This document shows positions 6,773 to 10,419 of a DNA stretch of 10,419 nucleotides, piece after piece; within the stretch, counting starts at the first letter, position 1; the number at the start of each line of letters is the position of its first letter. The stretch covers positions 1-10,419 of the forward strand of contig CAJIYY010000055.1 of assembly GCA_905181755.1 (NCBI GenBank). The letters run 5' to 3'. The notes below the pieces were generated by a model. That model saw only the letters and a program-made list of their open reading frames with translations, was not told the DNA's origin and did no database searches. A program made the position numbers and the translations under genes. The stretch is from Candidatus Dadabacteria bacterium UBA1144. Its GTDB lineage: Bacteria > Desulfobacterota_D > UBA1144.

Positions 6773-7979
6773 TGATCTTCTTGATATAGTCACCTATCTT
6801 GATAGATAAATTTCTTTTTGAGATTAAGCCCAACTCTTCTACTTCGTTACTTTTAGACACTAAATAAGTAAAGTTGTTATCTTGACCAAAGCCAGTATTT
6901 TCAATTGAAACATCATTTGCTACGATGAGATCTAGATTTTTATCCTTAATCTTCTTCTTTGAGTTCTTTACAGTGTTTTTTGTCTCTGCACTAAATCCTA
7001 TTAGTATTTGGCTAGATTCCTTTTCTTTCCCAATTCTATTAAGAATATCAGTTGTTTTTTCCATCTCAAAGGATACTTCACTTCTTGACTTTTTTAACTT
7101 GTTTCTTCTAGTAGTCTTAAACTTGTAGTCCCCCACGGCTGCAGCCTTAATTATTACCGTGAAATCTTTAAGGTCACTAAAAATTTCCTTCTCCATGTCC
7201 TCCACTGACTCGCATTTAATTGACTCTAAATGGGAAGGCAAACTTTCTTCCAAATGCCCGTGTACAACTTTAATTTCTGCACCTCTTGCACCTAATACTT
7301 GTGCAAGCGCTATGCCCATCTTTCCAGAAGACGGGTTTGAAATAAACCTTATTGGATCAAGATATTCTCTAGTGGCTCCACATGTAATAAGGATTTTCTC
7401 GTTTTCTAGGTCGCTACTTAAGTTTTTTTTTTTTAGCATATGGAGAATCTTGTCTAGATCAGCAAGTCTTCCTTTTCCTTCCCATCCGCAAGCAAGCTCT
7501 CCGCTATCGGGCTCAATAATGTTTATCCCAAGCTTAATAAGCCTCTTCATGTTCTCTTGAATAATTGGGTTGTCGTACATGTTGACATTCATTGCCGGGC
7601 AGAGTGTGACGCTTGACTTAGTTGCTAGAAGAATATTCAAAAGTAAATTGTCGGCTATTCCATGTGAATATTTAGATATGAAATTAGCTGTTGCAGGACA
7701 TATTAGTATTAAGTCTGAGGTGTCGGCTAAGTTTATATGAGAGATATCGGACTCTGTATCATCGTACATGTTGGAAAAAACTTTGTTTCCGGATAAATAT
7801 TGAAAAGTCATTTTGCTTACAAATTTCTCAGCGTTCTTGGTCATTACAACATTAACATTCGCTCCTTCTTTCATAAGAAGTCTAAGCATTTCACATGCTT
7901 TATAGGCAGATATACCACCAGTGACTCCAAGAAGAACATTCTTGTTTCTTAAGAATCCGCTGCCTTTAGTCTTTTCCAT
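6750..7979 (-). CDS. coaBC: Bifunctional phosphopantothenoylcysteine decarboxylase / phosphopantothenate-cysteine ligase
   Basis: This fused enzyme carries out two steps of CoA synthesis: CoaB joins cysteine to 4'-phosphopantothenate, and CoaC, an FMN protein, decarboxylates the product to 4'-phosphopantetheine. The CoaC half is at about 12-182. It has the flavin-binding LLGVTGGISAYK (16-27), catalytic H81 (DISHINLA), PAMN at 128-131 and C164 in GELACGWEGKGRL. The CoaB half follows from about 194, with GATREYLDPIRF at 201-212 and ISNPSSGKMG at 213-222. It also has AAAVGDYK (279-286), the KxKK motif as KLKK (294-297) and GFSAET (328-333). Both active sites look intact, and 409 aa is the normal fused length. 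The start overlaps the ilvD 3' end by 14 nt. An AGGGAG (minus strand, 7994-7989), 9 nt upstream, supports this ATG. It is the last gene of the sodA-ilvD-coaBC operon. Confidence 0.95.
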   Translation of the reverse strand: MEKTKGSGFLRNKNVLLGVTGGISAYKACEMLRLLMKEGANVNVVMTKNAEKFVSKMTFQYLSGNKVFSNMYDDTESDISHINLADTSDLILICPATANFISKYSHGIADNLLLNILLATKSSVTLCPAMNVNMYDNPIIQENMKRLIKLGINIIEPDSGELACGWEGKGRLADLDKILHMLKKKNLSSDLENEKILITCGATREYLDPIRFISNPSSGKMGIALAQVLGARGAEIKVVHGHLEESLPSHLESIKCESVEDMEKEIFSDLKDFTVIIKAAAVGDYKFKTTRRNKLKKSRSEVSFEMEKTTDILNRIGKEKESSQILIGFSAETKNTVKNSKKKIKDKNLDLIVANDVSIENTGFGQDNNFTYLVSKSNEVEELGLISKRNLSIKIGDYIKKIRMELPER

Positions 7980-9642
7980 CAGTTATTGCTCCCTTTGAGG
8001 CAGAGCTAACTAGAGCTGAATATTTATAAATAGCTCCAGTTAAGTGTTGCTGGGAAGGCTTCTTCCATTTTTTTCTTCTATTAGAGATGTCCTTCTTAGA
8101 GATCTTAACTTCCAAGACCCTTTTAGAGGAATCTATTGTGATTATGTCATTATTTTTTACTAGAGATATTAGGCCACCATCAAAAGCTTCAGGTGTTACA
8201 TGACCTACAACAAATCCATGTGTTCCACCAGAGAATCTACCGTCAGTAATAAATGCAACCTCAGACCCTAGACCTTGTCCCATAATAGCGGAGGTTGGAG
8301 CGAGCATTTCTCTCATTCCCGGACCTCCTTTTGGCCCTTCATATCTGATGACTATTACGTGCCCTTTTTTTATTTTCTTTTTTAATATAGCCTCCATGCA
8401 CTCTTCTTCAGAGTTAAAAACAATTGCTTTTCCTTCGAAGGCCAACCCTTCTTTGCCAGATATTTTTGCAACCGAACCCTCAGGCGATAGATTTCCCCTT
8501 AGTATAACTAAGTGGCTATTTTTTTTGATTGGATTAGATAGGTCTCTAATGATTTTATTTCCAAGATTGTCTTGAACATTTTTAAGATTTTCTCCCATTG
8601 TTTTTCCAGTAACCGTTAAACAATCTCCATGAAGGAGATTATTATTGAGAAGTCTTTTTAGCAAAGGTGGTAGCCCACCAATCTGACAGAATTTAGCCAT
8701 CATATGTTGACCGCTTGGTTTTAGATCTGCAAGAACGGGGACTTTCTTACCCATTCTTGTAAAATCATCTATTGTTAAGCTGATTCTTGCTGCGCTTGCC
8801 ATTGCAATTAGATGTAAGACTGCGTTAGTCGAACCACCTAATACTATTGTTATAGTTATAGCATTTTCAAATGCTTTTTTTGTCATTATATCGTGAGGTG
8901 TAATATTCTTTTTAATTAAGTTGACTAGAGCTTTTCCTGAGTCTAAGCAGTCTTGTCTTTTTTTTGGAGATATGGCAATTTGTGTAGAACTACCTGGCAT
9001 GCTCATACCCAGGGCTTCTATGGCAGAGGCCATTGTGTTTGCAGTATACATCCCACCACATGACCCTGGACCTGGTATTGCAGATTTTTCTATATCTTCT
9101 AATTCCTTTTTAGAAATTTGGTTGTTAGAGTAAGAGCCAACAGCTTCGAAGACTGAAACAACATCAATCGGTTTGTTCTTATGTCTTCCAGGCATAATTG
9201 ATCCGCCATAAACAAAAATAGAAGGCCTATTTAGTCTGGCCATAGCCATTATACATCCTGGCATATTTTTGTCACAGCCTCCAATCGCTAGAATCCCATC
9301 AAACCCTTCGGCTGCCGAGACTGTTTCTATTGAGTCTGCAATAACTTCTCTAGATATAAGGGAGTATTTCATTCCAGGTGTTCCCATTGATATTCCATCT
9401 GAAACTGTAATGGTGTTAAAGATTATGGACTTTCCTCCATTAGTATTCGCACCTTTAGCGGCATGATCTGCAAGGAGGTTTATATGCATGTTGCAGGGAG
9501 TAACCATCGCCCAAGTAGAGGCTATTCCTATAATTGGTTTGTTGAAATCAGGATTTGTAAACCCCACAGCCCTAAGCATCGCTCTGTTTGGAGCTTTATC
9601 AGGACCACTAGTTACAAAGGAAGAAAATTTTTTATTTTTCAT
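7966..9642 (-). CDS. ilvD: Dihydroxy-acid dehydratase
   Basis: IlvD is a cytosolic Fe-S dehydratase. It converts 2,3-dihydroxyisovalerate and dihydroxymethylvalerate to 2-keto acids for valine, leucine and isoleucine; 2-ketoisovalerate also feeds pantothenate. The 558 residues include three candidate cluster cysteines: C50 (VTPCNMH), C123 (GGCDKNMPGC) and C195 (GPGSCGGMYTANTM). This spacing is that of the short bacterial form known to bind a [2Fe-2S] cluster. D124-K125 belong to the Mg-site motif, where the Lys is carbamylated in studied homologues. The C-terminal domain has GPKGGPGMREM (436-446) and DGRFSGGTHG (467-476), with S471 as the likely catalytic base. The gene starts 4 nt after the sodA stop without a recognisable Shine-Dalgarno, implying coupling to sodA. 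It overlaps coaBC by 14 nt. I see no leader peptide or attenuator upstream. Confidence 0.96.
   Translation of the reverse strand: MKNKKFSSFVTSGPDKAPNRAMLRAVGFTNPDFNKPIIGIASTWAMVTPCNMHINLLADHAAKGANTNGGKSIIFNTITVSDGISMGTPGMKYSLISREVIADSIETVSAAEGFDGILAIGGCDKNMPGCIMAMARLNRPSIFVYGGSIMPGRHKNKPIDVVSVFEAVGSYSNNQISKKELEDIEKSAIPGPGSCGGMYTANTMASAIEALGMSMPGSSTQIAISPKKRQDCLDSGKALVNLIKKNITPHDIMTKKAFENAITITIVLGGSTNAVLHLIAMASAARISLTIDDFTRMGKKVPVLADLKPSGQHMMAKFCQIGGLPPLLKRLLNNNLLHGDCLTVTGKTMGENLKNVQDNLGNKIIRDLSNPIKKNSHLVILRGNLSPEGSVAKISGKEGLAFEGKAIVFNSEEECMEAILKKKIKKGHVIVIRYEGPKGGPGMREMLAPTSAIMGQGLGSEVAFITDGRFSGGTHGFVVGHVTPEAFDGGLISLVKNNDIITIDSSKRVLEVKISKKDISNRRKKWKKPSQQHLTGAIYKYSALVSSASKGAITDGKD
7989..7994 (-). 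promoter_or_regulatory. Shine-Dalgarno for coaBC, located inside ilvD
   Basis: On the minus strand AGGGAG (7994 down to 7989) sits 9 nt before the coaBC ATG and lies within the ilvD coding region. It supports the overlapping start and suggests coupled or locally re-initiated translation. Confidence 0.6.
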
Positions 9643-9646
9643 TAGT

Positions 9647-10249
9647 TTACTTTAATTTAGTCTCTACACTTCTCCAATCAACTATCTCCCAAAAGGCAGA
9701 AATATAATCAGGCCTCCTGTTTTGATAATTCAAATAGTATGCGTGCTCCCATACATCAATGCCTAGAATTGGGTTTAGTCCCGATGAAAGGGGCGTGTCT
9801 TGGTTTGGAGAAGAAAGGGTTACCAACTTCCCGCTGTTGTCTTGACATAGCCATCCCCAACCGCTACCAAATTGCTTAGTAGCTTTCTCAGTGAAGTCAG
9901 CTTTAAAGTTTTCAAAGTTCCCGAAAGAGTCAGAGATTAATTTATTCATTGAATCGGTCGGCCCATTGCTTGATTTCGGTCCAATGGTCTCCCAAAATAA
10001 AGAGTGGTTAAAGTGGCCACCTCCTCCATTTCTAACTGCAGCCCTAATTGATTCAGGGATTTGATCTAGATTTTCTAAAAGTTCTTCAAGATTTTTTTCA
10101 AAAAGCTCTGGATAAGACTCTAGCGCTTTATTCAGATTTGTAATGTATGTTTGGTGATGTTTTGTATAATGAATCTCCATTGTTTTTGCATCAATATAAG
10201 GCTCTAATGCATCAAAAGAGTATTGTAATTTTGGTAATTCGTATGCCAT
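9647..10249 (-). CDS. sodA: Superoxide dismutase, Mn-type sequence
   Basis: SOD dismutates superoxide to H2O2 and O2. The 200-residue length is normal for the Fe/Mn family. The metal ligands are H27, H82 (GGGHFNHSLFW), D165 and H169 (DVWEHAYY, the family signature). H31 and Y35 are the gateway residues. Metal preference: glycine fills the GGGG segment before H82, and the outer-sphere glutamine appears as Q150 in PNQDTP. That arrangement is typical of Mn enzymes; Fe enzymes put the Gln near the second ligand and have TDAGTP here. A cambialistic enzyme is possible. No signal peptide is present, so it is cytosolic. A GAGG (minus strand, 10260-10257) lies 7 nt before the ATG. It is the first gene of the operon with ilvD (4-nt gap) and coaBC. 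Confidence 0.95.
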   Translation of the reverse strand: MAYELPKLQYSFDALEPYIDAKTMEIHYTKHHQTYITNLNKALESYPELFEKNLEELLENLDQIPESIRAAVRNGGGGHFNHSLFWETIGPKSSNGPTDSMNKLISDSFGNFENFKADFTEKATKQFGSGWGWLCQDNSGKLVTLSSPNQDTPLSSGLNPILGIDVWEHAYYLNYQNRRPDYISAFWEIVDWRSVETKLK

Positions 10250-10256
10250 TTTGGTA

Positions 10257-10260
10257 CCTC
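10257..10260 (-). promoter_or_regulatory. Shine-Dalgarno for sodA
   Basis: On the minus strand GAGG lies 7 nt before the sodA ATG (10249), ideal spacing, and supports this start. Confidence 0.7.
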
Positions 10261-10272
10261 GCTTATTTATTT

Positions 10273-10310
10273 TTTATACCTTAAATATACACTAAGAGGA
10301 AATTATTGGT
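10273..10310 (-). promoter_or_regulatory. Possible promoter region of the sodA-ilvD-coaBC operon
   Basis: The minus strand carries TATATT (10289-10284) preceded by TG, and TATAAA (10278-10273); either could be a -10 with a leader of roughly 15-30 nt. No convincing -35 is found at the right distance. I could not make out a clear SoxS, Fur or MntR operator in the AT-rich sequence. If the neighbouring edge ORF is real, the operon could also begin further upstream. Confidence 0.22.
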
Positions 10311-10419
10311 ATTTAAAAACTTTTTTAGAGCAAAGAGCAAAAGATATTATTTTATAAGCTAATTTGGCGGCAATAAAGTTAGGAGAACTTAAATTTTTTA
10401 TCGGAGCTAGTTCGTTAAT
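10303..10419 (-). CDS. Possible C-terminal end of an unidentified gene (cut by window edge)
   Basis: Reading the minus strand from base 10419, 38 sense codons run without a stop to a TAA at 10305-10303; the other two minus frames hit stops within the first few codons. The peptide begins INELAPIKNLSSPNFIAAKL and ends SKKVFKYQ. I do not recognise it. An open stretch this short arises fairly often by chance in AT-rich DNA, so the evidence is only that it is open, lies on the operon's strand and ends 53 bp before sodA. Confidence 0.27.
   Translation of the reverse strand: MNELAPIKNLSSPNFIAAKLAYKIISFALCSKKVFKYQ

Noticed and set aside
7159..7560. A 133-codon plus-strand open frame inside coaBC.
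   Set aside because: It lies wholly antisense to a gene with complete CoaC/CoaB motifs, and its Ser/Phe-rich composition is that of a reverse-strand shadow.
10330..10343. Short tandem-like repeat AGAGCAA AGAGCAA near the right edge.
   Set aside because: It is only two 7-nt copies with no further units; consistent with chance or coding sequence.

Overview
The window is AT-rich, densely packed bacterial chromosome from a Gram-negative organism. An RND efflux pump pair, class Ia ribonucleotide reductase, fused CoaBC and a Mn-type SOD point to a proteobacterium or relative, and low G+C with tiny intergenic gaps suggests a streamlined, possibly marine, lineage. The taxon is inference; no rRNA or tRNA is present. 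I see no mobile element, CRISPR array, phage gene or clear sign of horizontal transfer.

Layout, left to right. (1) Bases 1-109 hold the last 35 codons of nrdB (+), followed by 191 bp of AT-rich spacer with two small hairpins. (2) A 437-aa nitroreductase-like protein of unknown function (-) is divergent from pyrE (+) across 38 bp. (3) pyrE runs tail-to-tail into an RND pump gene, with 8 bp of overlap. (4) The pump permease and its membrane-fusion protein form a two-gene minus-strand operon with a 3-nt gap; no outer-membrane channel gene is in view. (5) A single HU-type DNA-binding protein gene (+), with the strongest Shine-Dalgarno of the window, is divergent from the pump and convergent with coaBC. 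An 11-bp-stem hairpin lies at the hup/coaBC junction. (6) A tight minus-strand operon sodA-ilvD-coaBC (4-nt gap, then 14-nt overlap) fills 6750-10249. (7) The right edge may hold the last 38 codons of one more minus-strand gene, weakly supported.

Most of the window is housekeeping: dNTP synthesis (NrdB), pyrimidine synthesis (PyrE), branched-chain amino acid and CoA precursors (IlvD, CoaBC), oxidative defence (SOD), nucleoid structure (HU) and export (RND pump). The sodA-ilvD-coaBC grouping has a readable logic. SOD removes the oxidant that destroys Fe-S dehydratases such as IlvD, and 2-ketoisovalerate made by IlvD feeds both valine and pantothenate, which CoaBC carries toward CoA. I do not see a convincing undescribed system. 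The least explained items are the 437-aa protein, the altered proton-relay residues of the RND pump and the compact, overlapping regulatory regions.
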